Assembly (NCBI GenBank): GCA_963801105.1
Contig: CAWDDH010000003.1
Span: forward strand, 1,302,001 to 1,366,000
Length of the DNA stretch: 64,000 bases
Reading direction: 5' to 3'
Origin: JAENVU01 sp963801105
GTDB taxonomy: Bacteria > Actinomycetota > Acidimicrobiia > IMCC26256 > JAENVU01
The translations under genes and the position numbers were made by a program. Under the pieces are notes generated by a model. That model was not told the DNA's origin and searched no databases. It saw only the letters and a program-made list of their open reading frames with translations. Below, piece after piece: positions 43,625-52,799 of this stretch; the stretch's first letter is position 1; each line of letters begins with the position of its first letter.

Positions 43625-44992
43625 GTGAGCCGGACCCGGATGGTGATCGTCGGCGCCGACGCCGGCGGGATGAGCGCGGCGACGAACGCTCGACGCGGCC
43701 GGAACGCGGAGGACCTCGAGATCGTCGCGTTCGACCGCGGGAACTACTCGTCCTACTCCGCGTGCGGGATCCCGTACTTCGTCGGCGGGGTCGTGCCCGA
43801 GATCGACGACCTCGTCGCACGCTCCCCCGAGCAGTTCGCGGCGCGCACGGCGATCGATGTGCGCCTGCGCCACGAGGTGACCGCCGTCGATGTCGACCGG
43901 CGGGCGATCCACGTGCGGGCGCTCGACGGCGGGCAGGAGGCGTGGGAGTCGTTCGACCATCTCGTGATCGCGACCGGCGCGACCCCGATCCGTCCGGGCC
44001 TGCCCGGCATCGACGCCCACGGGATCTTCCCGGTGCACACCCTGGACGAGGGATCCGCGATCCGTCGCTTCGTCGAGGAGCACCGTCCCGCGCGCGCGGT
44101 CGTCGTGGGCGGCGGGTACATCAGCCTCGAGATGGCGGAGGCCATGGGCGCGCTCGGCATCGACACCCATCTCGTCGAGATCGCCCCGCAGCCGATGGGC
44201 ACGCTCGACCCCGACATGGGTGCGCTCGTCGCCGAGGGCCTCGCGGAGTTCGGCACGACGCTGCACCTCGGCACGGGCGTCACCGGGTTCGAGACGGCGG
44301 CCGGCGCGGTGCGGGCCGTCGTCACCGCCGACGGCCCGATCCCCGCCGACCTCGTGCTGCTCGGCCTCGGCGTCCGGCCGAACACGACGCTTGCCGAGAC
44401 CGGGGGACTGACCATCGGCGAGAGTGGCGCGATCGCGGTCGACGATCACATGCGCACCTCGGCCGACGGCGTCTGGTCGGCCGGCGACTGTGCCGAGAAG
44501 CTCCACCGGGTGTCGGGCCGACCGGTGGCAATCGCGCTCGGGACGCACGCGAACAAGCAGGGACGCGTCGCGGGCGTGAACATCGGCGGCGGTGACGCGG
44601 TCTTCCCGGGTGTGGTGGGCACCGCGGTGACGAAGGTGTGCGGGCTCGAGGTCGCCCGCACCGGGCTCACCGAGGCGGACGCGGCGACGGCGGGCTTCGT
44701 CACCGCGACGTTCACCAACCGCGCCACGACGCGCGCGGGGTACTACCCCGGAGCGGCGCCGATCACGACCAAGCTCGTCGTCGACGCGGGGACCGGGCGG
44801 TTGCTCGGTGGGCAGATCGTCGGTCGCGAGGGTGCGGCCAAGCGCATCGACGTGCTCGCGACCGCGCTGTGGAACGAGATGACGGTCGACGAACTCCAGA
44901 ACGTCGATCTCTCCTACGCCCCGCCCTACTCGCCGGTCTGGGACCCGATCCTTGCCGCGGCCCGCCAGGCCGCCGCCGGCTGGCGCGACTGA
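43625..44992 (+). CDS. CoA-disulfide reductase/NADH oxidase-like flavoprotein
   Basis: 455 residues from GTG 43625, with GAGGAA 7 bases upstream. FAD site MVIVGADAGGMSAATNARRG, a catalytic Cys (about residue 47) in YSSYSACGIPYFVGG, NAD site ARAVVVGGGYISLEMAEA, FAD-closing VWSAGDCAEKLH, and the dimerisation domain ending YSPVWDPILAAARQAAAG. These fit CoA-disulfide reductase and Cys-containing NADH oxidases rather than classic ferredoxin reductases. ATG 43640 is an alternative start. Divergent from the P450/ferredoxin pair. Confidence 0.9.
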   Translation: MSRTRMVIVGADAGGMSAATNARRGRNAEDLEIVAFDRGNYSSYSACGIPYFVGGVVPEIDDLVARSPEQFAARTAIDVRLRHEVTAVDVDRRAIHVRALDGGQEAWESFDHLVIATGATPIRPGLPGIDAHGIFPVHTLDEGSAIRRFVEEHRPARAVVVGGGYISLEMAEAMGALGIDTHLVEIAPQPMGTLDPDMGALVAEGLAEFGTTLHLGTGVTGFETAAGAVRAVVTADGPIPADLVLLGLGVRPNTTLAETGGLTIGESGAIAVDDHMRTSADGVWSAGDCAEKLHRVSGRPVAIALGTHANKQGRVAGVNIGGGDAVFPGVVGTAVTKVCGLEVARTGLTEADAATAGFVTATFTNRATTRAGYYPGAAPITTKLVVDAGTGRLLGGQIVGREGAAKRIDVLATALWNEMTVDELQNVDLSYAPPYSPVWDPILAAARQAAAGWRD

Positions 44993-45009
44993 CCCACGCG
45001 TCGGCGTGC

Positions 45010-45684
45010 TCAGCCGAGCAGTGTCCGGATCGCGTTCTGATCGACTGGGCCGTCGAAGGCGGTGACCCCGTTGCGCAGGCCGATGCAGCGGTGGGCGTGG
45101 TCGAGCAGGTCGAGCTGGTGGGTGGCGACGATCACGCACGCGCCGTTCGCCGCCGTGTCCACGAGGAGCTCGGTGAGCGCGCGTTGGCCGGCCGGGTCGA
45201 GCCCCACGAACGGCTCGTCGATCGCGAGCACCGAGAACGGTCGCACGAGCCCGAGGACGAGCGCGGTCTTCTGGCGCAGACCGCGGCTGAACCGCACCGG
45301 GAGGTCCTCGGCGCGTTCGGTGAGGGAGAGCGCGTCGAGCAGGCCGTCGGCGTGCTCGGGCCAGTCCTCCTCGCCGTGGAGCCGACCGATGAACTCGATG
45401 TGCTCGTTCACGCTCAGGTCCTCGTAGAGGACCGGTTCGTCCGGGATGAACGAGACGTCGGCGCGGGCGTCGAGCGACCCGGCGGTCGCACCGTAGACGG
45501 TGACCTCGCCGGAGGTGGGCTCGAGCAGCCCCGCGGCGAGCCGCAGGAACGTGGACTTGCCCGAGCCGTTGTGGCCGACCAGGGCGATCAGCTCCCCCTC
45601 CGAGCACGTCGTGTCGAAGTCCGACAACGCGGCGACGTCGTCGTAGGTCTTGGTGAGTGCGTGGGCGACGATGGCGGTGGTCAT
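45010..45684 (-). CDS. ABC transporter ATP-binding protein
   Basis: 224 residues. Walker A GHNGSGKSTF, Q-loop and Walker B FSVLAIDEPFVGLDP, H-loop ATHQLDLL. The signature is FSRGLRQK in place of LSGGQ, as in some ABC2-type exporters. It starts inside the stop of the permease gene (ATGA overlap). Together they form an exporter, probably dimeric. The gene is in the same raw frame as the permease N-terminus, so an automated call would fuse them. Confidence 0.9.
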   Translation of the reverse strand: MTTAIVAHALTKTYDDVAALSDFDTTCSEGELIALVGHNGSGKSTFLRLAAGLLEPTSGEVTVYGATAGSLDARADVSFIPDEPVLYEDLSVNEHIEFIGRLHGEEDWPEHADGLLDALSLTERAEDLPVRFSRGLRQKTALVLGLVRPFSVLAIDEPFVGLDPAGQRALTELLVDTAANGACVIVATHQLDLLDHAHRCIGLRNGVTAFDGPVDQNAIRTLLG

Positions 45685-47274
45685 GCAGTCTCGCTCTGGC
45701 GGGATCGGAGGAAGGCGCGGATGCCCAGGGCCACCGCGACGGCGGGAACGGCGATCGTGAGCGCGGCGCCCGCCGGATCGGCCGGCGGACGTGTCTCGCG
45801 TGCCACGAGCAGAGGGACGTAGGCGAGGGCGACGAGCACGATCGGGCCGAACTGCTGCGCGGCCACGACCCCAGGGTGCACGAGCACGATGCTGACGTCG
45901 CGGTCGGGCCGGCCGAGGTAGACGGAGAGCGCGGCCGCGGTCGGCGCGAGCGCCGTCACCGCCACCACGACCGCCATGCCCGCGAGCACCGGGACGTCCT
46001 CGTGCGCACCGGCGGGGATCGCCGCCGCGACGAGGAGACCGATGCCCAGCCCCGCCAGCGCGATCACACCCGTGAGCGCGAACGGCGCGCTCAGGTGCGA
46101 GGCGTAGAGCGATCCGGAGGTCTGCGGGAGCCCGTTCCCGCGGTCGGGGTGGTCGACCTCCTGGGCGAGCCCCTCCACCACGTCGAGCGCGACGAGGTAG
46201 GTCGCGATGGGCGCGAGCGCGAGCAGGGGGGTGGTGCCGCGTAGTGCGCCCGCGCAGCACGCGCCCGCGACGACCGTGAGGACGACGACCCGCCCGACGC
46301 GCGCACCGGGCCAGCGCAGGATGCCCTGCCAATCGCGGCGCCAGCAGGCGACGCCGGTCCGCGCGGCCGGCGGAAGCCGGATCCACGGACGGGCGCGGGA
46401 CTGCTCGTGGGTCAGCTGGCGCCGGAGCGTGATGACCGCGCGCAGGTCCTGGATGGTGGCCGCGAAGCGCAACGCGTGGACGAGCTGCGCGCGCCGGAGG
46501 ACCGGCTCGAGCGAGATGTGGCGCGCGCGGGCGAGCCCGAGCGCGACGACGGCCCCCACCACAGCCACGCCGACCACGACCAGCGCCTGGGAGGTCACGG
46601 GTGCGAGGGCGAGATGCCCGAGCATGGTCAACGGCGACGTGGTGGTCGTGGCGAGGAGGTCGGCCACGGACCAGCCGACGAGCGCGGTGCCCAGCATCAG
46701 CGCGACCCCCTGGTGCAGCTCGCTCGCCGAGGCCACCGAGCGCGCTTCCCCACGCGGCGACTGCGGCGAGCACCCCGAAGACGGCGCCGCTCGCGACCCA
46801 GGCGACCGTCTCCTCGCCGCGGCCGGAGAACCGCGGCCCGGCGACCGCGCCGGCGACCGCGCCGGCCAGCGCGCCGGTCGTCAGCACGCCCCGGAGTTGG
46901 CGGAGTGCCGCGGTGCGGACCACGAGGCCACGCTCGATCGGTGCGAGCATCACGTGCTGGACGTCGGCCGCCTCGAAGGCGAGGGGTCCGCCGTGCGCGC
47001 CCGAGCGCAGCCCCATCGCCATGAGGAGGGCCACGAGCAGCCCCGCGACGGCGGGACCGTCTCGGGTCACGTCGGCGAGCGTGGAGGGGGCGAGCTGGCG
47101 GTCGCCGACGACCGCGGCGAGCGCCACGAGCACGGCGATGAGCCCGATGCCCACGACGTAGGCGCGGTAGAGCGCGTCGACCCAGTCGAGGTGGCGGAGC
47201 CGCTGCACCCGCCGGCGACGGTGCAAGCTGCGCAGCGCGTGCCGCATCTCCGGACGGTCGAGGATCGCGGTCAC
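45681..47274 (-). CDS. ABC-type membrane permease, frameshifted
   Basis: Multi-helix permease with about ten hydrophobic segments. From GTG 47274 (MTAILDRPEMRHALRSLHRR) the protein reads to VLAAVAAW, then one surplus G in the gggg run (46748-46751) moves the frame to EARSVASASELHQGVALML, which continues to the stop at 45681. Repaired length 530 (1594 = 3x531+1). It is the membrane half of the ABC pair; the substrate is unknown. The -10 box TAGCGT (47289-47284) is 9 bases from the GTG. Confidence 0.85.
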
Positions 47275-47366
47275 TGTGAGCGGACGCTACCGCGCGCAGT
47301 TCCGACGTCCCCCTCACGGTCGCAGGTGGCCCGTACAGTGAGTTGTCGTCGCGAGGAGACACCGTC

Positions 47367-47741
47367 ATGGCCTTCGGGCAGTCCGCCGGTCCGCCGGCCA
47401 CCCACCGTCAGGTGCAGCAGCTCACCGAGCTGATCCACGCCGCCGGGCACACCGACTTCCGGGACGCACGCGGTCCCCTGGGGCTCAGTCAGCGTCAGGC
47501 GGGCGGGAAGTTCACACGCGACGAGGCCGACGCGCTCATCGCCCGGCTGGAGCTGGAGGCGGACCACGACGCCACCGGTGTCGGATCCGGTGCCGCCGAC
47601 ACGGGGTCCGGATCCGAAGCCGAGCCCGTTCGCGTCCTGACCCGGCGCGAGGCCGAGCTCGTGAATCGGCTGCACGAGCTGCCGGCCGAGGTGCTCGGCG
47701 CCGAGCTCCAGCGCCGCGGCTGGATCGTCATGGAGCCCTGA
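47367..47741 (+). CDS. Small soluble protein of unknown function
   Basis: 124 residues. ATG 47367 has GAGGAG 9-10 bases upstream and a -10 box TACAGT at 47334-47339. The N-terminal half (THRQVQQLTELIHAAGH to DEADALIARLELEAD) resembles the tRNA/DNA-binding-type helical repeats of DUF3072-like proteins; the C-terminal half reads VLTRREAELVNRLHELPAE and RRGWIVMEP. No catalytic motif. Divergent from the ABC permease with 92 bases between starts. Confidence 0.65.
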   Translation: MAFGQSAGPPATHRQVQQLTELIHAAGHTDFRDARGPLGLSQRQAGGKFTRDEADALIARLELEADHDATGVGSGAADTGSGSEAEPVRVLTRREAELVNRLHELPAEVLGAELQRRGWIVMEP

Positions 47742-47851
47742 GCCGGCCCGGTCCCCCGGACGCGGGTGCGGGCCGAGCCGCTACCCTCGGGGACACCCCC
47801 AGCAGCGTCGAAGACGAGGCTCGTCCGAGCGGCGAGTCCTGGAGGTGCGCG

Positions 47852-48214
47852 ATGGAGCCCGAGGCGTTCCCGTTCCGGCGACCGACCGCCCTGCCGATGC
47901 CGATGCGGCTCCCCACGCCGGACTCGGCGACCTGGGACGTCAGCGAGGACGCCGAGATCGAGCTGCTCGGCAGTGCCGAGGCGCTCGATCAGGTGGACCT
48001 CCTCGACGCGAACTGGGCACCCGGCCAACCCCCACCGGGCGTACCCGCCGAGGAGATCCTCCACGTGCACCGCTGGCCGGAGCGGGAGGACTCCGTCGAC
48101 GACCTCGATCTCGACGACACCGAGCGCGAGCGCCTCGCCCCCGCGCTCGACGAGCTCGTCGAGGACCTCGAAGACGTCGAGGACGTCGAGGAGACCGAGG
48201 ACCGGGGCGCCTGA
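47852..48214 (+). CDS. Highly acidic hypothetical protein
   Basis: 120 residues, with GGAGG 7 bases before the ATG. The Pro-rich N-terminus (FPFRRPTALPMPMRLPTP) is followed by a strongly acidic C-terminus dominated by Glu and Asp (LDELVEDLEDVEDVEE). No family is recognised. It may be a disordered interaction protein. A -10-like TACCCT is at about 47783. The following DUF4389 gene has its own promoter-like TACCAT. Confidence 0.6.
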   Translation: MEPEAFPFRRPTALPMPMRLPTPDSATWDVSEDAEIELLGSAEALDQVDLLDANWAPGQPPPGVPAEEILHVHRWPEREDSVDDLDLDDTERERLAPALDELVEDLEDVEDVEETEDRGA

Positions 48215-48291
48215 GGGGATCCCCCAGCGCGCACGGCCGCTGATCGGTACCATCCCGGCCGGCCCTGGACGCGAGTCGAGGAGATGGATCC

Positions 48292-49710
48292 ATGACACGC
48301 GGACGCACCGTGGCGCTGGTGGTGGGTTGCCTGATGCTGCTGCCCGCGATGGCGATGCTGCTCGGCGGCGGGGCCCTGACGGCCGTCTACGCGACCCAGC
48401 GCGACGACGCCGGCTACTTCAGCACCTCGCTCCACCGGATCTCGTCGCCGACGGGCATCATCACGTCGCGCGAGATCGACCTGAACTCGCACCGTGACCG
48501 TCTCCGCGACGTGCTCGACGTGCTCGACGTCAACCTCCGGCTGCGCGTCTCGGAACCCGGCGGCCGGCCGGTGTTCGTCGGGATCGCGCCCACAGCCCAG
48601 GTCGACCGGTATCTCGCGGGCGTCGCGCACGACGAGATCTACGAATGGCGCGACGGACGGCCGCGCTACCACCACGTTCCGGGACCGGCGACCGCGACCC
48701 GGCCCACGACGCGATCGTTCTGGGCCGAGGCGGCGAGCGGACCAGGGACCCGGACCGTGCGGTGGGACGTCACGAGTGGTCGGTGGACCGTCGTCGTGAT
48801 GAACGCCAACGCGCGTCCGGATGTCGCCGCGGACGCCGAGGTCGGCGCGCGGGCCGGGTTCGTCCTGCCCCTCGGCCTGTCGCTCCTCGGCGCGGGCCTG
48901 CTGCTCGCGGCGGGCGGGATCGTGCTCATCGTCATCGGGGCGTCGCGTCGCGCCGGCGCCACCGCGGTCGCGTCACCGCCGCCACCGCTCCCGGAGGGCG
49001 TGGTCACCCCGGTCCGGCTCGAGGCGGAACTCGACCCGAACCTGTCCCGCTGGCAGTGGCTGGTGAAATGGTTCCTGGCGATCCCGCACTGGATCGTCCT
49101 CGCGTTCCTCTGGGTCGCGTTCGTCGTGCTCACGGTGGTCGCGTTCTTCGCGATCCTGTTCACGGGTCGATACCCCCGGGCGATCTTCGACTTCAACCGC
49201 GGGGTGCTGCGGTGGTCGTGGCGGGTCTCCTACTACGCGAGCAGCGGAGGTCTGGGTACCGACCGCTACCCGCCCTTCAGCCTCGGTCCGGAGCCCGACT
49301 ATCCGGCGCGCCTGGACATCGCGGAGCCGGAGCGGCTCTCGCGCGGGTTGGTGCTCGTGAAGTGGTGGCTGCTCGCGATCCCGCACTACGTCGTCGTCGC
49401 AATCCTCGTCGGCGGCGGCGTGGGCCGGGGCCGGAGCGTGCTCCTCGGGAGCCCCGGTGGGCTCACCGGCGTCCTCGTGCTGATCGCCGTGGTCATTCTG
49501 CTCGTCCGTGACCGCTACCCACGGCCGTTGTTCGACCTGATCATCGGGCTCCACCGGTGGGTGTTCCGGGTTGTCGCCTACGCCGCGCTCATGACCGACG
49601 CGTACCCGCCGTTCCGACTCGACCAGGGTGGCGACGAGCCGGCGGTCCCCCGCGCGGTGACGCCGGCGTCGACCGGAGCCGCGCCGCCGTCGGCGGATCC
49701 GATCGCCTGA
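48292..49710 (+). CDS. DUF4389-type membrane protein
   Basis: 472 residues. An N-terminal anchor (about 8-30) and a short beta-rich outer domain are followed by a membrane helix (about 185-210, LGLSLLGAGLLLAAGGIVLI). Then come two copies of the DUF4389 module, with LVKWFLAIPHWIVLAFLWVA, FTGRYPRAIFDFNRGVLRW and again LVKWWLLAIPHYVVVAILV, RYPRPLFDLIIGLHRWVFRV. The module's function is unknown; it is common in Actinobacteria and related phyla. Confidence 0.85.
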   Translation: MTRGRTVALVVGCLMLLPAMAMLLGGGALTAVYATQRDDAGYFSTSLHRISSPTGIITSREIDLNSHRDRLRDVLDVLDVNLRLRVSEPGGRPVFVGIAPTAQVDRYLAGVAHDEIYEWRDGRPRYHHVPGPATATRPTTRSFWAEAASGPGTRTVRWDVTSGRWTVVVMNANARPDVAADAEVGARAGFVLPLGLSLLGAGLLLAAGGIVLIVIGASRRAGATAVASPPPPLPEGVVTPVRLEAELDPNLSRWQWLVKWFLAIPHWIVLAFLWVAFVVLTVVAFFAILFTGRYPRAIFDFNRGVLRWSWRVSYYASSGGLGTDRYPPFSLGPEPDYPARLDIAEPERLSRGLVLVKWWLLAIPHYVVVAILVGGGVGRGRSVLLGSPGGLTGVLVLIAVVILLVRDRYPRPLFDLIIGLHRWVFRVVAYAALMTDAYPPFRLDQGGDEPAVPRAVTPASTGAAPPSADPIA

Positions 49711-49755
49711 GACCCGACCCCGCACGCCCGGTGGCGCGGGCGCGAGGATGGGGCG

Positions 49756-51285
49756 ATGGCCGACACCTGGAAGGGCGACGCGTGCTCGCTCGTCGACGCG
49801 TTCCGGAGCGGCGAGCGCTCGCCGGTCGACGAGCTCGACGCCACGCTCGCGGCGCTCGCGACCTCGACGCTGAACGCCTTCACCTTCCTCGATCCCGAGG
49901 CGGCGCGCCGGACGGCCGAGGCCGCCGACGTGTGGAGACCCTTCGGAGGGGTGCCGACGGGGATCAAGCAGCTCGAGCCGGTCGCGGGCTGGCCCTTCAC
50001 CGAGGCTTCGCGCGTCTACGCCGACCGCGTCGCGGACCGCACGTCGCATCATGTCGAGCGGCTGTTCCGCCGAGGCGGGGTCGTGCCGGTCGGTCAGACC
50101 ACCGCCTCCGAGTTCGGCGGCCTCAATGTCAGCGTGTCCAAGCTCAACGGGGTCACGCACAACCCGTGGCGTCACGGCCGGACCGTCGGCGGCTCGTCGA
50201 GCGGCTCGGCCGCCGCGGTCGCCGGGGGCCTCGTGGCGCTCGCGACCGGTGGCGACGGCGGAGGCTCGATCCGGATCCCCGCGGGCTACACCGGCCTGCT
50301 CGGGATGAAGGGCACGTTCGGCCGGATCCCGCGCAGCCCGCACGCCTACATGCGGCCGAACACCGTGGTGGTCGGCAACGTCGCCCGCTCGGTGCGTGAC
50401 GCGGCGCGCTATTTCGACGTGTGCGCCGGACCGCACGGCGCGGATCCCACGTCGCTGCCCCTTGCCGGGCCGTGGGAGCTCGGGTTGGGAACGCACGACC
50501 TGCGCGGCCGCACCGTCGCGATCGTCCCCGCACTCGGTGGCGCGAGCTTGGAGCCGGGCGTGGAGGAGCAGCTGCGGGCCCGTGCCGACGCGCTGATCCA
50601 CGCGACCGGCATGGTGCGGGTCGAGCTGGCGATCGAGCCACCGAACCTCGCGCTCCAGTGGATGATGGGGAACCTGGCCACGTTGATCGCGGAGCTCGGC
50701 GACCGCTGGCCCGACTGCGCCGGCGACCTCACCGACGAGGTGGCCTTCGGACTGCGGTTGTCCGAGACCTTCTACAACCTGCACACTGCGGCCGCGGCCG
50801 AGGAGCTGCGCATCGCGGCCAATGAGACGATGGCGGCGGCGTTCGCGGAGGTCGACCTCGTCATCGCGGCGACCAACCCGGGGCCCGCGTTCCCGGCCGA
50901 CGCGGTGATGAGCCAGGAACAGTCACCCGTCGTGGACTGGGCGATGACGAGTCGGCTCGTCGAGCACGCCTTCCGTGCCGCGCTGTTCGGCACGAGGATC
51001 GCGAGCGCGGTGGCACCGAAGCTCCCGTCCCGCATCCTGGCCGCGGCCGCGTCGCGGTTCCCGGATCTCGTGAACATGGGCTGCCTGACGATCATCTCGA
51101 ACATCTACGGCAACCCGGCGGTGTCGATCCCGGCCGGCACCGTCGACGGTCTCCCGGTCGGGATGCAGGTCCTCGGCCGCCATCACGAGGACGCCCTGCT
51201 CTTCGACGTCGCGCTCGCGGCGGAGCGCGAGCAGCCGTGGCCGCTCGTCGCGCCCGCGGCGGCGTCCACGGTGGCGCACGTCTGA
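49756..51285 (+). CDS. Amidase, amidase-signature family
   Basis: 509 residues. The Ser-cisSer-Lys triad is seen as Lys in GVPTGIKQLEP, Ser in GGSSSGSAAAVAGG and the nucleophile Ser in GGDGGGSIRIPAGYTGL. The C-terminal GNPAVSIPAGTVDGLPVGMQ is typical. It hydrolyses a carboxamide or related amide; the substrate is not determined. It is probably a separate catabolic enzyme, not GatA, since no gatB/gatC lie near. Convergent with the phosphoesterase. Confidence 0.93.
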   Translation: MADTWKGDACSLVDAFRSGERSPVDELDATLAALATSTLNAFTFLDPEAARRTAEAADVWRPFGGVPTGIKQLEPVAGWPFTEASRVYADRVADRTSHHVERLFRRGGVVPVGQTTASEFGGLNVSVSKLNGVTHNPWRHGRTVGGSSSGSAAAVAGGLVALATGGDGGGSIRIPAGYTGLLGMKGTFGRIPRSPHAYMRPNTVVVGNVARSVRDAARYFDVCAGPHGADPTSLPLAGPWELGLGTHDLRGRTVAIVPALGGASLEPGVEEQLRARADALIHATGMVRVELAIEPPNLALQWMMGNLATLIAELGDRWPDCAGDLTDEVAFGLRLSETFYNLHTAAAAEELRIAANETMAAAFAEVDLVIAATNPGPAFPADAVMSQEQSPVVDWAMTSRLVEHAFRAALFGTRIASAVAPKLPSRILAAAASRFPDLVNMGCLTIISNIYGNPAVSIPAGTVDGLPVGMQVLGRHHEDALLFDVALAAEREQPWPLVAPAAASTVAHV

Positions 51286-51308
51286 CGCGCGCCGCGACCT
51301 CGGGTCGC

Positions 51309-52727
51309 TCAGGAGTGGGTCACGAGCCAGGGGTTGGTCCGGAGCGGGACGACGGCGTCGGGCGGCGGGATCGGGCCCCCGGGATCGCCCGGCGTGCACG
51401 CATCGGGTCCGGCCGTGAGCGCGGGTGCGGGCAGCGTCGGTGGCTCGAGGAACGCCGGTCGACCCCGCAGGTCGAGGGAGTCGAGCAGGTTGTCGGCGTT
51501 CGCGTCGCGGTAGGTCATCGCGCCGAGGTTCCACTTCGTCTCGACGAGCTTGAGCACGGAGGTGTGGTCGTGGACCACGTGGCTCACGTAGTTGCGCCGG
51601 GCGTAGGGCGAGACGATCACCGCGGGTACCCGGAACGAGTACCGGTCGTAGGCGCCGGGGAGATCCGGCGGCACGTCGATGTCGGGCGGGATGTCGTCGG
51701 GACGGATCGCCGGCGGCGGCGGGACGTGGTCGTAGTAGCCGCCGTGCTCGTCGTAGGCCCACACGAGCATCGTCGTGGGCCACGTCGGCGACTGCATGAC
51801 GGCGTTGATCACCCGCGCCGCCATCTGCTCGCCGTTGCGGACGTCCTGGGGGTTCTCCTCCGACTCGGTGTCGAAGTTCGGGTCCACCAGGCTGAAGGCG
51901 GGCAGGGTGCCGGCGGCTGCGTCGGCGTAGAAGCTGTCGATGCGCGAGAAGTGGTCGGGATAGCTCGTGAGCGTCTCCAGGATGATCGCCGCGGAGGGCA
52001 GGTCGCTGAAGTAGTTGCGCCAGGAGATGCCGTGGGACTGGAAGCGGTCGAAGATCGTTCCGTTCGGCGGCGCGGGTGCGCTCAGCGCGTCGTTGGTCGT
52101 GCTCACGATCCCGGCGGCGGTCCCGGCCATGAGGAACCGGCGGTTCGGGTAGGTCTGGGCGAGCACCGAGCCGAACCAGCGGTCCGCGAGCGGGAAGACG
52201 TCCGCGAGTCCGGCGTAGAAGGGCAGGTCGGTCTCGTCCCAGTACCCCATCGCCACCGCGGTCGAGGCCTCGACGAAGCCGTCGTTGCGGCCGCCGTTCC
52301 ACGACCGGTGACTCCGGTTCCAGTCCTGACCCGGGAGCGCGTGCAGTTGGCAGGTGGAGGGCATGTGGAACGCACGCACGAGGTTCCCGTTGCCGTCGGG
52401 GTTCGCGTGGCGCGGCCGCCCGTCCGGTCCGATGCGGAACCCGTCGCCGCGTCGGTGCGTGCCGAGGTAGGAGTCGTAGGAGTGGTTCTCCATCATGAGC
52501 ACGACGATGTGCTCGATCCCGGGCAGCGTGTCGGTGCCCTCGGGCAGGCGGGGGAACGGACGCGAGCCCGGCGCCAGGACGTGGTGGTGGTCGCCGCCGC
52601 CGAACCGGGGGCGCCACCGGCAGCCCGCCAGGACGGCCCCCGCCCCGAGGAACGCCGCGCCCTTGAGGAGGCTCCGCCGGCTGAACGGCTCGGGTCCCCC
52701 GAACCCGTCGTGCATCAGCTCGTCCAC
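51309..52727 (-). CDS. Exported phosphoesterase (phospholipase C/acid phosphatase family)
   Basis: 472 residues from GTG 52727, chosen because GAGGAG is just upstream; GTG 52763 is the alternative. A Tat signal SRRSLLKGAAFLGAGAV is followed by a lipobox (VLAGC), so it is probably a Tat-exported lipoprotein. The PF04185-type metal and nucleophile region is HIVVLMMENHSYDSYLG, with VWAYDEHGGYYDHVPPP downstream. It likely hydrolyses phospholipid or other phosphodiesters outside the cell. Confidence 0.9.
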   Translation of the reverse strand: MDELMHDGFGGPEPFSRRSLLKGAAFLGAGAVLAGCRWRPRFGGGDHHHVLAPGSRPFPRLPEGTDTLPGIEHIVVLMMENHSYDSYLGTHRRGDGFRIGPDGRPRHANPDGNGNLVRAFHMPSTCQLHALPGQDWNRSHRSWNGGRNDGFVEASTAVAMGYWDETDLPFYAGLADVFPLADRWFGSVLAQTYPNRRFLMAGTAAGIVSTTNDALSAPAPPNGTIFDRFQSHGISWRNYFSDLPSAAIILETLTSYPDHFSRIDSFYADAAAGTLPAFSLVDPNFDTESEENPQDVRNGEQMAARVINAVMQSPTWPTTMLVWAYDEHGGYYDHVPPPPAIRPDDIPPDIDVPPDLPGAYDRYSFRVPAVIVSPYARRNYVSHVVHDHTSVLKLVETKWNLGAMTYRDANADNLLDSLDLRGRPAFLEPPTLPAPALTAGPDACTPGDPGGPIPPPDAVVPLRTNPWLVTHS

Positions 52728-52799
52728 GGTTGCCTCTCCTCGGCCGCGTCCCGTTCGTACCACCTTGTCACGCCGGCGCGGTCGGGCTCACGCGCCCCG

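Noticed and set aside
43952..44415. Minus-strand frames inside the flavoprotein gene
   Set aside because: They are Ser/Thr/Arg-rich complements of a gene with two complete dinucleotide-binding motifs and a conserved Cys.
45010..47274. A 754-codon frame that looks like an ABC permease-ATPase fusion
   Set aside because: Its middle third is out-of-frame translation of the real permease (Arg-rich nonsense). The permease continues in another frame after a +1 shift, and the ATPase has its own start in an ATGA overlap.
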